Below are positions 18,933 to 28,297 of a stretch of DNA of 64,000 bases, in pieces. The position numbers and the translations under genes are program-made. The DNA is from an uncultured Lachnospiraceae bacterium (GTDB lineage Bacteria > Bacillota > Clostridia > Lachnospirales > Lachnospiraceae), in contig CAMUMG010000003.1 in assembly GCA_947089905.1 (NCBI GenBank), forward strand, positions 311,210 to 375,209, read 5' to 3'. The first letter of the stretch is position 1; every line of letters starts with the position of its first letter. The notes under the pieces are model-generated. The model made no database searches and was not told where the DNA came from. It saw nothing but the letters and a program-made list of their open reading frames with translations.

Positions 18933-19024
18933 TTTCAATCCACTTGTAGCAGTTAAGAGCAAGACAATGATGTGGATTGCTTCATATACTTGTTCCTAGC
19001 AATTCCTCTTACTGTTAATTGTTG
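18933..19024 (+). mobile_element. IS200/IS605 right-end / omega-RNA-like fragment, copy 2 (shortened)
   Basis: Reverse-oriented relative of copy 1. Positions 18949-18985 are identical over 37 bases to the reverse complement of 16718-16754. The flanks also match (TTTCAATCCAC before, GTTCCTAG-AATTCC and CTGTTAATT after). Compared with copy 1 it lacks the AGCGGG...CCCC hairpin and both arms of the terminal hairpin. It therefore cannot be a complete end and is probably inactive. With copy 1 it forms an inverted repeat around 16771-18932. Confidence 0.6.
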
Positions 19025-19044
19025 AAATGCAACTCTTTTCTTTA

Positions 19045-19497
19045 TTACTTTTTTCGTTCTCTTACCTTTGTTTCACCTGTATTTCCAATATAGTGCATTT
19101 TCCCCTGTTTCATCTTAGGAACTTCTCCAATTTCATATTCATCCATACGCATTGCACCCTCAAAATCTTTTGAAAGTTTTGCAGCACATTCTTTGCAATA
19201 TCTTCCTGAACGAATATCACAATGACAGGATTCACATTTAATATAGATTGGAGAATTTTCTGGAATCTCTAAACGCCCTTCTCGAAGATATTGTTGAATC
19301 TGACGGATAGGTATAGATGTTGCTGCCTCTATCTCTATCATAGTCGCCGTTCCATGTGCTTCAATATATTCTCTGGCTCTTCCAAATACTTCATCATCTA
19401 TTCTTTTACATTCTGAACAAAGTCTATGACCAAATCCAAGATATGTAAACTTTCGTTTACATCGATTACATGTCGCAGTTTCTCCTATCTTAAACAT
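19045..19497 (-). CDS. zinc-ribbon protein, YvyF-like (flagellar operon protein family)
   Basis: A 150-aa cytoplasmic protein. Three zinc-binding clusters are visible: CNRC near 10-13 with CSEC near 27-30, and CESC with CKEC near 87-106. A MerR/Xre-like helical segment lies between them (TMIEIEAATSIPIRQIQQYLREGRL). The plan (N-terminal ribbon, helix-turn-helix-like centre, REGRLEIP) resembles YvyF/TIGR03826, a protein found near flagellar genes in Bacilli. No flagellar genes lie in this window, so the link is by family only. It ends 21 bases before the copy 2 mobile fragment. Confidence 0.7.
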   Translation of the reverse strand: MFKIGETATCNRCKRKFTYLGFGHRLCSECKRIDDEVFGRAREYIEAHGTATMIEIEAATSIPIRQIQQYLREGRLEIPENSPIYIKCESCHCDIRSGRYCKECAAKLSKDFEGAMRMDEYEIGEVPKMKQGKMHYIGNTGETKVRERKK

Positions 19498-19538
19498 ATA
19501 ATCTATCTCGCCTCCTTATTAAAAATTCTAGTTGATTT

Positions 19539-20534
19539 TTATTTAGAGTATGACTCTACAAATTCTATAAATTTTTCTATCAAATAAAGGAATTCTTCTT
19601 TCGTTTCAACTGTATTGATTTCACATCGGAGTTTTGCACTGCAGGGAAAACCTGTTATATAACTTACAGCATGTCTACGCATCTCTCGTATAGCAATATA
19701 TTCTCCCTTTTGGGCAATCTCCATATCGATATGACGACGCATTACCTTTACTACCTCATATATAGAAGGTTTTGGCAATAAAATTCCACTTTTTAGATAT
19801 TCTTTTGTTTGTGAAAATAACCAAGGATTTCCACAGGCAGCTCTTGCTATCATTACAGCATCACAGCCTGTTTTTTCTAACATTTTCTTAGCATGTTGTG
19901 GTGTAAAGATATCTCCATTTCCAATTACAGGAATGGAGACTGCCTCTTTTACCTTTTGAATAATTTCCCAGTCAGCTCTGCCACTATAATATTGTTGTCT
20001 TGTCCTTCCATGTATCGCAATAGCAGCCGCTCCTGCCTCTTGTGCAATTTTAGCACATTCTACCGCATTTTTATTTTCCGGTGTAAATCCTGCACGTATC
20101 TTTACCGTCACCGGCTTTTGAATGGCTCTGGAAACAGCACGAATAATCTCTTCTATTCTTTTGGGCTGTTTCATAAGAGCTGAACCCTCTCCATGATTGA
20201 CTACCTTTGGTACAGGACATCCCATATTAATATCTAATATATCAAAATTTCTCTCTTCAATTCGCTTTGCCTGCTCACTCATAATGACAGGATCTTCTCC
20301 AAATAACTGTACTGCAATGGGACGTTCTGCTTCTTGTATCTGAAGAAGCTGCTTGGTTGCTTTATTTTCGTAGAGAATTCCCTTTGCACTGACCATTTCT
20401 GTATAACTATAATCTGCTCCATACTCTCTACAAATTAAACGAAATATAGAGTCTGTTATTCCTGCCATTGGCCCTAATACTAAATTTCCTTCTATAAAAA
20501 CTTTTCCAATAAAGAATCCATTGCATTTTTCCAT
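19539..20534 (-). CDS. dusB: tRNA-dihydrouridine synthase (DusB-like)
   Basis: An FMN enzyme that reduces uridine in the tRNA D-loop using NADPH. 331 aa with the family hallmarks: [33 protein letters not shown] (the GCP-Cys that acts as general acid), [33 protein letters not shown] and [13 protein letters not shown]. It follows coaX with a 1-base overlap (TAATG), so it is translationally coupled. Start at 20534 is supported by that overlap, although the extra residues before VLGPMAG are longer than usual. Confidence 0.93.
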   Translation of the reverse strand: MEKCNGFFIGKVFIEGNLVLGPMAGITDSIFRLICREYGADYSYTEMVSAKGILYENKATKQLLQIQEAERPIAVQLFGEDPVIMSEQAKRIEERNFDILDINMGCPVPKVVNHGEGSALMKQPKRIEEIIRAVSRAIQKPVTVKIRAGFTPENKNAVECAKIAQEAGAAAIAIHGRTRQQYYSGRADWEIIQKVKEAVSIPVIGNGDIFTPQHAKKMLEKTGCDAVMIARAACGNPWLFSQTKEYLKSGILLPKPSIYEVVKVMRRHIDMEIAQKGEYIAIREMRRHAVSYITGFPCSAKLRCEINTVETKEEFLYLIEKFIEFVESYSK

Positions 20535-21313
20535 TATGTCCTCTGTCCTCTACACTTTTGATAGATAAAGTAAAGACCTTTCATCGTCAACATAGGATCA
20601 TAATAATCAATCAATGAGGACTCTTCTGCAATAATTTTTCCAAGTCCCCCTGTTGCAATTACCTTCATTGTTGAAAGCTTTGCTTCTTCCCTGACACGCT
20701 TGATAATATACTCTGTTTGTCCAATACAGCCAAATACCAAACCTGCCTGCATACTACTGACAGTATCCTTTGCTAAAATTGTATCTGGCTTGCGAATTTC
20801 AATTTCAGGAAGCTTTGCTGTATCCTTCCAAAGTGCATTTGCACTAATTTGAATTCCCGGAGCTGTAATTCCAGACTGAAAAGTTCCATCTTCTAAAATT
20901 AAATCATATGTCGTTGCTGTTCCAAAATCAATTACCATTAATGGACCACCATATAATTCATATCCCGCAACTGCGTCTACTACGCGATCTGCACCAATCT
21001 CTTTTGGATTTGCAGTATTAATTTTGATTCCTGTTTTTGTTCCAGCTCCAACAATAATTGGTGTCTTATGAATATACTTTGTAATCCCTCTTGTAAAAGA
21101 ATACATCATTCCCGGAACAACAGAGGCAATAATTACATCTTCTAAACAGTTAGGATCGATTCCTCTGGTTCTTAATAGATCGCAAAGCAGTAAACCATAT
21201 TCATCAGAAGTTCTTGCTATCTTTGTTGTCAAACGAAAATTTGCTGCTAGATCTTCTCTCTGAAATACACCAATCGTAATATTAGTGTTTCCAACATCAA
21301 TTGCCAGAAGCAT
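20534..21313 (-). CDS. coaX: type III pantothenate kinase
   Basis: Phosphorylates pantothenate, the first step of coenzyme A synthesis. 259 aa with the CoaX ASKHA fold: phosphate motif [10 protein letters not shown] at the N-terminus, [16 protein letters not shown] (monovalent cation and pantothenate site), [11 protein letters not shown] and [10 protein letters not shown]. It overlaps the dus gene by 1 base and is 26 bases after the 111-aa gene. The product would also feed the acyl-carrier-protein chemistry of the window through CoA, but there is no direct link. Confidence 0.95.
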   Translation of the reverse strand: MLLAIDVGNTNITIGVFQREDLAANFRLTTKIARTSDEYGLLLCDLLRTRGIDPNCLEDVIIASVVPGMMYSFTRGITKYIHKTPIIVGAGTKTGIKINTANPKEIGADRVVDAVAGYELYGGPLMVIDFGTATTYDLILEDGTFQSGITAPGIQISANALWKDTAKLPEIEIRKPDTILAKDTVSSMQAGLVFGCIGQTEYIIKRVREEAKLSTMKVIATGGLGKIIAEESSLIDYYDPMLTMKGLYFIYQKCRGQRT

Positions 21314-21339
21314 ATACTTTCCCCCTTCTATCTAAAATT

Positions 21340-21675
21340 TTATTCACTTACTGATTCTTCTAAAAAAAATGTTCGATAATATAGTTCTAGTGATTCTAAT
21401 AACTCCCTCTTTTGCTCTCTGATTTGTTTTATCTTTAAAATACTTCCAATCTCGTCAAACAATAGATCTCCCTCATCATGTTCCACATGAAACATAAGTG
21501 TTCCATCTTGTTCATACTCTAAAGTTAAAATTCCCCCTATATCTTCTGTATATAATACACATAAAATCTTTAATTCATCCCGAATAGATTGTGGTAACCC
21601 AAAAAAATCTTCATTTAAATAAAATTTCTTTTCATAGGCACTACTTGCACATAATACCACATTTTCTTGGTACAT
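21340..21675 (-). CDS. DUF6145-like small protein, function unknown
   Basis: A 111-aa acidic protein without signal peptide, membrane span or metal motif. The sequence (YQENVVLCASSAYEKKFYLNE..., FFGLPQSI.DEL...LCVLYTEDIGG, then a helical QIREQKRELLESLE end) is of the type I know as DUF6145 in clostridia. It is first in an operon with coaX and dus, with a ribosome site GGAGAA before the start. No role is known. Confidence 0.7.
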   Translation of the reverse strand: MYQENVVLCASSAYEKKFYLNEDFFGLPQSIRDELKILCVLYTEDIGGILTLEYEQDGTLMFHVEHDEGDLLFDEIGSILKIKQIREQKRELLESLELYYRTFFLEESVSE

Positions 21676-21706
21676 TCTATATTCTCCTCTAAATTTTTAA
21701 CAAACC

Positions 21707-21746
21707 AAAAAAACGAGATCTCCGTTCTTACGGAAACCCCGTTTTT
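21707..21746 (-). terminator. intrinsic terminator of the LiaF-like gene
   Basis: On the minus strand ACGGGG...TCCGT-AAGA-ACGGA...CTCGT is followed by seven T. It lies 6 bases past the stop at 21752 and separates this gene from the coaX operon. Confidence 0.85.
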
Positions 21747-21751
21747 GAACT

Positions 21752-22648
21752 CTATTTATATTTTACATCAATACCACCTAAAACACAAGTTCCATTAATA
21801 TAAATTGTTGGAAAAAATCCACCTGCAGGAATAGAAGTTGTCTTATCATCTATTCCACCTAAAATTGGTGTACAATTAATTACCACTCTAACGTCTCTTG
21901 GTACTAAAATATCAATTCCTCCACAAAGCACTTTTGTTTCAATTACAACAGAATCTCGAATAATTGCATTTCTCAAATCCAAATCCATTCCACCAAGTAC
22001 ACAAGAAAACATTCCATTGGATATATACTGATTATCAAATTTGACAGTTTTTCCAGATAATATTGAACTTCCTGCAAATCTGCCACTGGAATTATTATTA
22101 TATGATGTTCCTTCATATCCTGTATTTCTGTACTGATTTTCATTAAATGGTTCCTGTTGGTAAGTTTGATAATCCTGTTGTCCATTCTGAAATTCTGAAT
22201 CATATCCTTGATTCATTTCTTCATAGGTTTGGGAATAGGCTTCATTCCAATTATTTTGCTGTGCTCCAAAAGAAGTCTGTTGATCCCAATTATCTCCCGT
22301 ATAATACTGTGTTTTTGATTCCTTTTGATTTTTTGTATCACTTTTTAAAAACTTCATTCCTGTATAAATAAGAAATCCTGCACAGGCTAATGGAAAAATC
22401 AATTTCGAAGGAAACATTCCATTAGAAGAAAGTAATAGTAAAAAACCAATTCCCAATCCAATTAAATTAGAACTTCGATTTTGTTTTGAACTATTGATTA
22501 ATCCAATAAAACTTGGAATAATAATAAATAGTGTCCACCATCCTCGAAAGAACAGAGAAAAGGAAAAAAATCCAAAACTTTTTCCAGCAATAAAGATTCC
22601 AAATAAAATTAAAATAACGCCCCACATAGAACCTGTTTTCTTCTTCAT
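21752..22648 (-). CDS. LiaF-like envelope stress membrane protein
   Basis: A 298-aa protein. The N-terminal membrane domain (about four spans, residues 8-90, DUF5668-like) is followed by a Gln/Asn/Tyr-rich linker (about 95-190). The C-terminal domain carries the LiaF/cell-wall-active-antibiotics-response pattern: repeated GG(I/M)D with hydrophobics, e.g. SCVLGGMDLDLRNA, CGGIDILVP, GGIDDKT, CVLGGIDVKY. LiaF proteins restrain LiaRS-type stress signalling, and no LiaRS genes are adjacent. I chose the start at 22648 because GGAAGGCGGG lies 5 bases upstream; an in-frame ATG at 22705 has no ribosome site. Confidence 0.8.
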   Translation of the reverse strand: MKKKTGSMWGVILILFGIFIAGKSFGFFSFSLFFRGWWTLFIIIPSFIGLINSSKQNRSSNLIGLGIGFLLLLSSNGMFPSKLIFPLACAGFLIYTGMKFLKSDTKNQKESKTQYYTGDNWDQQTSFGAQQNNWNEAYSQTYEEMNQGYDSEFQNGQQDYQTYQQEPFNENQYRNTGYEGTSYNNNSSGRFAGSSILSGKTVKFDNQYISNGMFSCVLGGMDLDLRNAIIRDSVVIETKVLCGGIDILVPRDVRVVINCTPILGGIDDKTTSIPAGGFFPTIYINGTCVLGGIDVKYK

Positions 22649-22773
22649 ATAATCCCGCCTTCCTTCTGGTTTTTCGTTTCTATCTTTATCATAACTTCTA
22701 ACCATTCAGAAATCAAATTATAATTTCATTAGAAACCCTTTAGCTGTTTTTAAGAAACAAGTTTCTTCGTTTT

Positions 22774-23709
22774 CTATTCTCCAAGTGTTGCTACCATAAC
22801 TGCTTTAATTGTGTGCATCCGATTTTCTGCCTCATCGAAAATCACATCTGCGTATTTTTCAAATATTTCTTCGGTTACTTCATTTCCTTTCACTGCTGGA
22901 AGACAGTGTAGTAAAATAGAACTATCCTTTCCTGTTTTTTGCATTAAATCTTTATTTACTTGGAATGGGCGTAACAGTGCAACTCGTTCTGCTGCTTTAT
23001 CCTCTTCTCCCATAGAACACCAAACATCTGTATAGAGAGCATCTGCTCCCTGTACTTCTTCTAAGTTAGACGTAATTGTGATGAAACTGCCGGACTCTTT
23101 AGCATACTGTTCACATTCTCTTACTAATTCTTTGTCTGGATAAAGAGCTTCTGGTGCTAAAATAACAAAAGATACTCCCATCTTTGCACACCCAATCATT
23201 AAACTATTTGCCATATTATTTCTTCCATCGCCTACAAATACCAGTTTTAATCCTTTTAAATGTCCAAACTGTTCTTGTAATGTTAAAAAGTCTGCTAAAA
23301 TCTGTGTTGGATGATATGTATCTGTAAGTCCATTCCAGACTGGAACTTTGCTATATTTCGCAAGTTTTTCTACAGTTTCTTGAGAAAATCCTCTAAACTC
23401 GATTCCATCAAACATTCTTCCAAGTACTCTTGCAGTATCTTCTACACTCTCTTTATAACCAAGCTGAATATCATCTCTGCCTAAATATTCCGGATGTCCT
23501 CCTTCATCAATACAACCAATTGTAAAAGAACATCTAGTTCTAGTAGAAGGTTTCTCAAAGATTAGTGCAATATTCTTTCCTTTTAAACGATTTCCTGTAA
23601 TTCCTTTTTTCTTTTTTGCCTTTAAATCAGCAGCTAATTCCAACAAATAGGAAATTTCTTCTTGAGTAAAATCTTTTAATGTCAAAAATGATCTTCCTTT
23701 TAAATTCAT
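22774..23709 (-). CDS. argF: ornithine carbamoyltransferase
   Basis: Makes citrulline from ornithine and carbamoyl phosphate in arginine synthesis. 311 aa from the chosen start. Carbamoyl-phosphate loop STRTRCSF, then the HPTQ region ([14 protein letters not shown]), [12 protein letters not shown] and the ornithine loop HCLPA are all present. The start at 23709 (MNLKGRSFL) has an AAGGG ribosome site. A longer in-frame ATG at 23751 would overlap the operator-like boxes. Expression is probably controlled by ArgR through two ARG-box-like palindromes upstream. No other arg genes are adjacent. Confidence 0.95.
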   Translation of the reverse strand: MNLKGRSFLTLKDFTQEEISYLLELAADLKAKKKKGITGNRLKGKNIALIFEKPSTRTRCSFTIGCIDEGGHPEYLGRDDIQLGYKESVEDTARVLGRMFDGIEFRGFSQETVEKLAKYSKVPVWNGLTDTYHPTQILADFLTLQEQFGHLKGLKLVFVGDGRNNMANSLMIGCAKMGVSFVILAPEALYPDKELVRECEQYAKESGSFITITSNLEEVQGADALYTDVWCSMGEEDKAAERVALLRPFQVNKDLMQKTGKDSSILLHCLPAVKGNEVTEEIFEKYADVIFDEAENRMHTIKAVMVATLGE

Positions 23710-23736
23710 ATATTCTGTACCCTTTCTTTTTTCAAA

Positions 23737-23768
23737 TTGAATATTATCCAATTTGAAATATTATTCAA
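23737..23768. promoter_or_regulatory. two ARG-box-like operators upstream of argF
   Basis: TTGAATATTATCCAA (23737-23751) and TTGAAATATTATTCAA (23753-23768) are adjacent imperfect palindromes of the TGAAT-n4-ATTCA type bound by ArgR/AhrC. They lie downstream of the -10 box and could block elongation or initiation when arginine is plentiful. The argR gene is not in the window. Confidence 0.65.
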
Positions 23769-23788
23769 TTTGTTGATTGTTTATTCAA

Positions 23789-23817
23789 ATTATAACGTTC
23801 TATTTTATCCTTGTCAA
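23789..23817 (-). promoter_or_regulatory. consensus promoter of argF, overlapping the end of the patatin gene
   Basis: TTGACA (23812-23817) and TATAAT (23789-23794), 17-base spacer, both perfect on the minus strand. The -35 box overlaps the last codons of the upstream patatin-like gene (stop at 23814), so the two units are packed without a gap. Confidence 0.85.
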
Positions 23818-25034
23818 GTAAAATTATTCTCAGTCTGAGGAATCGTCACCATTTTCAAAATTAATTCGATTAATGGAGGAAAGGATAGATCAAAGTGATT
23901 TCTCTTCCAGATAGTATAGCGTTTCTGAATAGTATCTTTTAATTCCTCTTCTGTATAAATATGATATTTCTGAACTCGTAGATTTTTTGCACAAAGTTCA
24001 AGTAGAGAAAGATATAGTTCATGATAAGTCCAATTTTTGTCTAATTTCAGTTCTCCGGCTAAGGCAGGAAAAACTTTCTCAAAAAGTTTTCTTGTATAAA
24101 TATTCGGATTATCATAAGATTCTCCAAAATACTCCAATAGTGCCATTTGGACCGCATTATGACACCCGACTAATCGAACTATACTTTCTTCTTCTCCTAA
24201 TTCTGTATTAATATAATACATTCTTCCCTTTAAAGATCGAAAACAGCGAAGACCATCAAAATATCCGAGCCTCATATTTTTTCGACTGTTCTCAGAATTA
24301 AAGTCTAGGATATTTCCAAGATCAGTACGTGGTGCAATCTCAATTACTGTTACTTCATCTGGAAGTTTTACATTTTTAATAATTCCCAATCCAAAAATAC
24401 GAACTACTAAAATATCTTTATAACCCCGTTTAATTAACATATCAATAGGAAGATTATTTATTACTCCACCATCCATATATTTTTTTCCATGTAAGGGTTC
24501 ATTTCTAAATGCAGGAAAATAGGCACTTGCAAGTAAATAGTCCTTTAATTCTCCCTCTTGTGTCTGTGCAGCAGTAATCTCAAGTTGTTTTAATTCATCC
24601 ATTGAAAAAGTACCAAGTACTAATTCTATTGGCGAGTTACGAATTTTTTCTTCATCTACTGCTTCGTCAATCAAAGTTCGAAGTGGTGTAATATCAAACC
24701 CCCTATCTGCCATAAATTTATTCCAAAGCTTTACTAGCTCTTTAAAATTCATATCTCGGATCTTTCCATGAAATAGAGTGTCCATCTGTTCATCGTCTAC
24801 TTCCATTACTTTTGAATAGGTAAGGTTTTCCCATATTTCAACTGCATGTAGTATATCTCCCATCGCAATCAGTGCCCCATTTAGGGCACCTACAGAAACT
24901 CCAGCAATTCCACGAATTTTTACACCACATTCCTGCATAGCTATCCAAACTCCAATTTGATATGCTCCTTTTGCACCTCCACCTTCTAAAACAACTCCAT
25001 ACTCTTTTGTAAAATCAAATTTGTTCATTTCCAT
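23814..25034 (-). CDS. patatin-like phospholipase
   Basis: A 406-aa acyl hydrolase of the patatin/RssA type. Oxyanion loop GGGAKGAYQIG near residue 20, nucleophile Ser in GVSVG, catalytic Asp in MDGGVINNLP. A C-terminal region of about 150 residues is not typical of short RssA proteins. It probably hydrolyses membrane lipids at the inner face of the membrane. Overlap of 20 bases with the nfeD-like gene upstream indicates an operon. Met1 or Met3 (MNKFD) may be the start. It has no signal peptide, so it is cytoplasmic or peripheral to the membrane. Confidence 0.9.
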   Translation of the reverse strand: MEMNKFDFTKEYGVVLEGGGAKGAYQIGVWIAMQECGVKIRGIAGVSVGALNGALIAMGDILHAVEIWENLTYSKVMEVDDEQMDTLFHGKIRDMNFKELVKLWNKFMADRGFDITPLRTLIDEAVDEEKIRNSPIELVLGTFSMDELKQLEITAAQTQEGELKDYLLASAYFPAFRNEPLHGKKYMDGGVINNLPIDMLIKRGYKDILVVRIFGLGIIKNVKLPDEVTVIEIAPRTDLGNILDFNSENSRKNMRLGYFDGLRCFRSLKGRMYYINTELGEEESIVRLVGCHNAVQMALLEYFGESYDNPNIYTRKLFEKVFPALAGELKLDKNWTYHELYLSLLELCAKNLRVQKYHIYTEEELKDTIQKRYTIWKRNHFDLSFPPLIELILKMVTIPQTENNFT

Positions 25035-25491
25035 CTATCTTTACTTCTCCTGAAAAATTATCCTCTATTTTACTAACAAATAGTTTTACTCCTGAAATTT
25101 GTTCTACCATCACCAAACAATCCACTGGAATTTTTATATTCTCTTGTAATGTTCTTGCTGTCCACTCCTGTCCATTTAAAATAACTTGTCCTGTCTGTGC
25201 TTCATTGTCAATCTCTACTATTACCTTTGCTAGGCAACCGATTAAAGCTTCATAATTTGTTTTTTCTTTTGGTTTTTGTTGAAATTTTTTTACAAGAGGT
25301 CTAGTGAAATAAAGTAGTACAAAAGATACTTCAATAAAAAAGATAATCTGCATATATATCGGAACTTGAAAAAGAGATAACAACATTGCTGCTACTGCAC
25401 CTCCTGCAAACCAAATAGTTGTCAGTCCCGGTGCAATAGCTTCTGCAATTAAAAAAAATATGACTAAAAGAAACCAGATAAGCGAAACCAT
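25015..25491 (-). CDS. NfeD-like membrane protein
   Basis: A 158-aa protein with two to three membrane spans in the first 70 residues (GLTTIWFAGGAVAAMLL typical of NfeD) and a C-terminal OB-fold-like domain (GCLAKVIVEI... GQVILNGQEWTARTL... DCLVMVEQISGVKLFV). NfeD proteins usually partner with stomatin/SPFH or ClpP-like membrane proteases. Here the neighbour is a patatin-like phospholipase instead, overlapping by 20 bases, which may point to a role in membrane lipid quality. Confidence 0.85.
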   Translation of the reverse strand: MVSLIWFLLVIFFLIAEAIAPGLTTIWFAGGAVAAMLLSLFQVPIYMQIIFFIEVSFVLLYFTRPLVKKFQQKPKEKTNYEALIGCLAKVIVEIDNEAQTGQVILNGQEWTARTLQENIKIPVDCLVMVEQISGVKLFVSKIEDNFSGEVKIDGNEQI

Positions 25492-25524
25492 ATTTTTCTC
25501 CCCTCATTAGTTTAATAAAAAGAA

Positions 25525-25564
25525 GCTACTGCAAAATAAAATTTGAAATCTATTTTGCAGCAGC
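25525..25564 (-). terminator. intrinsic terminator after pgi
   Basis: GCTGCTGCAAAATA...TATTTTGCAGTAGC on the minus strand with a 10-12 base loop, followed by TTCTTTTTATT. It ends the pgi transcript, whose stop is at 25583. Confidence 0.85.
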
Positions 25565-25582
25565 CCCTAAACATTTCTCTTT

Positions 25583-26929
25583 CTACAGACGTTTCTTCAA
25601 CTCTTCTGATAATTCTTCATATCCTGGCTTTCCAAGCAGAGCAAACATATTTTTCTTATAACTTTCTACACCTGGCTGATCAAAAGGATTTACTCCTAAT
25701 AAATATCCACTTATACCACAGGCAAATTCAAAGAAATAGAACAATTCTCCTAGACTTGTTTCGTCTTGTTTTTGTAAATGTACCATAAGATTTGGAACTT
25801 GTCCATCTGTATGCGCTAAAATAGTTCCCTTCATAGCACTCTTATTGATAAAATCTACTGTCTTGCCCGCTAAATAATTCAGACCATCTAGATCGACTTC
25901 TTCTTTTTCTAAAACAACTTCACAAGTAGATTCCTCCAAATTGATCACTGTTTCAAACATAGTTCTCTGTCCATCTTGAATAAATTGTCCCATAGAATGA
26001 AGATCAGTAGTCAAATCTACAGAAGCTGGGAAGATACCTTTTTTATCCTTTCCTTCACTTTCTCCATATAACTGCTTCCACCACTCAGAAACATAGTGAA
26101 GGGATGGTTCATAATTTGCTAAGATTTCGATAGATTTTCCCTTCCGAAGTAAGATATTACGGACAACTGCATAACGAATAGCATCATTTTCTTCATAAGG
26201 ACGGTTTAGACAACGTTCTCTCATCGCTGCTGCACCTTCCATTAACTTATGAATATCAGCTCCACTTGCTGCAATCGGCAAAAGTCCCACTGCTGTCAAT
26301 ACAGAAAAACGTCCACCAACATCATCTGGAACAACAAAACTTTCGTATCCTTCTTCTGTTGCAAGATTTTTAAGAGCACCTCTTTGCTTATCTGTTGTAG
26401 CATAGATTCTTTTCGCAGCCTCTTTATTTCCGTACTTTTCAATCAAAAGCTTTTTAAAAACACGAAAGGCGATCGCTGGTTCTGTTGTAGTACCTGATTT
26501 GCTGATAATATTAATAGAAAAGTCTCTATCTCCAATTACTTCAATCAGATGTTTAATATAAGTACTACTAATACTATTTCCTACAAAATAGATCTCTGGA
26601 GTTTTACGAATCTGTTTTGAAACACAGTTATAAAAACTATGACGTAGAAACTCGATAGCTGCTCTTGCTCCAAGATAGGAACCACCAATTCCAATTACTA
26701 TTAAAACTTCGGAATCCTGTTGAATTTTCTTTGCTGCCTGTAAAATTCGATCAAACTCTTCTTTGTCATACTCTACTGGAAGATCAATCCAGCCAAGAAA
26801 ATCGTTTCCTGCTCCTGTCTTTTCAAGTAATTCTTTTTTTGCTGTTTCTGCCAGTTTTTCCATATACTTTAGTTCATCTTCGCGGACAAACCCCTTTGCA
26901 GCAGAATAATCAAAGGTAACATTAGCCAT
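25583..26929 (-). CDS. pgi: glucose-6-phosphate isomerase
   Basis: Interconverts glucose-6-phosphate and fructose-6-phosphate in glycolysis. 448 aa, the short bacterial form. Signatures: [25 protein letters not shown] (sugar-phosphate loop), the PGI signature 1 region [17 protein letters not shown], and [16 protein letters not shown] near the end. It is monocistronic: promoter at 26974-27002 and terminator at 25525-25564. Fructose-6-phosphate is also the starting point for UDP-GlcNAc used by the sialic acid genes. Confidence 0.96.
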   Translation of the reverse strand: MANVTFDYSAAKGFVREDELKYMEKLAETAKKELLEKTGAGNDFLGWIDLPVEYDKEEFDRILQAAKKIQQDSEVLIVIGIGGSYLGARAAIEFLRHSFYNCVSKQIRKTPEIYFVGNSISSTYIKHLIEVIGDRDFSINIISKSGTTTEPAIAFRVFKKLLIEKYGNKEAAKRIYATTDKQRGALKNLATEEGYESFVVPDDVGGRFSVLTAVGLLPIAASGADIHKLMEGAAAMRERCLNRPYEENDAIRYAVVRNILLRKGKSIEILANYEPSLHYVSEWWKQLYGESEGKDKKGIFPASVDLTTDLHSMGQFIQDGQRTMFETVINLEESTCEVVLEKEEVDLDGLNYLAGKTVDFINKSAMKGTILAHTDGQVPNLMVHLQKQDETSLGELFYFFEFACGISGYLLGVNPFDQPGVESYKKNMFALLGKPGYEELSEELKKRL

Positions 26930-26973
26930 ATTTTTACACTCCTTTTCTTTATTGTATTCATAATCCTAGTTCT

Positions 26974-27002
26974 ATTTTAACAAAGTCATTACTATTAATC
27001 AA
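26974..27002 (-). promoter_or_regulatory. promoter of pgi
   Basis: TTGATT (26997-27002) and TAAAAT (26974-26979) with a 17-base spacer on the minus strand, about 45 bases before the pgi start and just past the stop of the gene at 27012. Confidence 0.55.
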
Positions 27003-27011
27003 TCCCTAAAT

Positions 27012-28214
27012 TCATTCTAAAAATTCCTTTAATACTTCTTCTATCAGTTTATCCTGTTCTTTAGTATCTGTCTTTTTAATTTGTTCTAATGAATTCAAAT
27101 TTAAGTTTTTCACAATCTCTTCTTCAGGGGAAAGTTTTTCCTGACCTGCTGCAGATTCTGCTTGCAAAGCTTTTACAGACTCTTGTTGCCTTTTTAGTCC
27201 TATGTTATTTTGTTTTGTTTTTTCTGATGTTGGTAATGGTATTTCCTGTGTATTTTGAAATTCTATAGATTCTGTGGAAGTCTGTTGATTTTCAGCATTT
27301 TTTAATTTGTTTGCCTCTAAAGTCTTTAATTCTTCTAATGCTCTTTGTTTTCTTTGTCTTTGTTTTTCCTCTCTACGTTTTTGCATTGCTGCTAAAGAAT
27401 CCTCTTCTGTCTTTTCATCTTGTTTTAGATATAACTTTTCCTGTTTTTTTCTCGCTTTCTTTTCTTTTCTACTCTCTTGTTGTATGGTTACACTTTTATC
27501 TTCCTCTATAAAATCAACATCCTGTGCTAGAGCAGGAGCAGCTTCTTCATTCCTAAGTGGTTCTTCCTTCTTTTCTTCCTGAGTAGAGTTTAATACTAAA
27601 TCTATTTCTAAATTTTTCTCTTGTTCTACTAACTGTCCCAAATTTGGTTCTAACTTTACTCTACTATAATTCTCAAAATAATGAATTAAATTTCTGTTTA
27701 ACTGCTTTTTCTTTTCTTCTAAACGACAAAAATTATCTACTAACTGAATAAATGCCATACACCCCAAAGCAATCATCACTGTAGGTAAAATAATTGCTTG
27801 TTCAAGCTTATAATAAATCCCTAATAATAAAGTTCCAGCAGCAATTACCCCACATAATAAGAAAGCTTGTCCATTTACGGATTCCCATGCAGATATATAA
27901 ATTCCAAGAATCTTTCTTTGATTTATATATTTATCAACAAAAACAGGTATATTATGTACACCTATCCCAACTTCATACATCTTCTCAAACTTTCTTTTGA
28001 GTAATCTTAACCATTTTTTCTTTACCTCTGTCATAGAACTAGATGCTTTAACTAACCGTCCATAGTTTTCGGATAGAATTAAGCGAAGTAAAACTGCAAC
28101 TATTGTAATTCCTCCAGCTATAATCGCCACAATTCCCTGTTCTAATCCCTCACGTACCATAATATCCTCCATTCTGCCGTAATCCGGCAATCCACCGGTT
28201 TCTGGTTTCTCCAT
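27012..28214 (-). CDS. membrane protein with long charged C-terminal tail, function unknown
   Basis: A 400-aa protein. A membrane span at about 27-47, a short amphipathic cytoplasmic stretch, then two spans at about 117-160 are followed by about 220 residues very rich in Lys, Glu, Gln and Arg. These include KKARKKQEK and QKRREEKQRQRKQRA, with likely coiled coil. I recognise no family. Met19 (MVREGLEQG) is an alternative start. It is the only gene between pgi and rfbD, with its own upstream gap. A scaffold or secretion-accessory role is conceivable but unsupported. Confidence 0.7.
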   Translation of the reverse strand: MEKPETGGLPDYGRMEDIMVREGLEQGIVAIIAGGITIVAVLLRLILSENYGRLVKASSSMTEVKKKWLRLLKRKFEKMYEVGIGVHNIPVFVDKYINQRKILGIYISAWESVNGQAFLLCGVIAAGTLLLGIYYKLEQAIILPTVMIALGCMAFIQLVDNFCRLEEKKKQLNRNLIHYFENYSRVKLEPNLGQLVEQEKNLEIDLVLNSTQEEKKEEPLRNEEAAPALAQDVDFIEEDKSVTIQQESRKEKKARKKQEKLYLKQDEKTEEDSLAAMQKRREEKQRQRKQRALEELKTLEANKLKNAENQQTSTESIEFQNTQEIPLPTSEKTKQNNIGLKRQQESVKALQAESAAGQEKLSPEEEIVKNLNLNSLEQIKKTDTKEQDKLIEEVLKEFLE

Positions 28215-28297
28215 AATTTTACATATATTATAATCAAAACCATTTGGCTTGAAAAGAGGGTATCGTTCGCAATAACCGACAAATATTTACATTTTGT

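Noticed and set aside
16718..18985. A 37-base repeat ending in GTGGATTGAAA, like a CRISPR direct repeat
   Set aside because: There are only two copies, in opposite orientation and 2.2 kb apart, with no spacer array and no cas genes. They are better explained as ends of an IS200/IS605-type element.
19045..19497. The YvyF-like gene as evidence for a flagellar operon here
   Set aside because: No flagellar structural or regulatory gene is adjacent; the similarity is only at family level.
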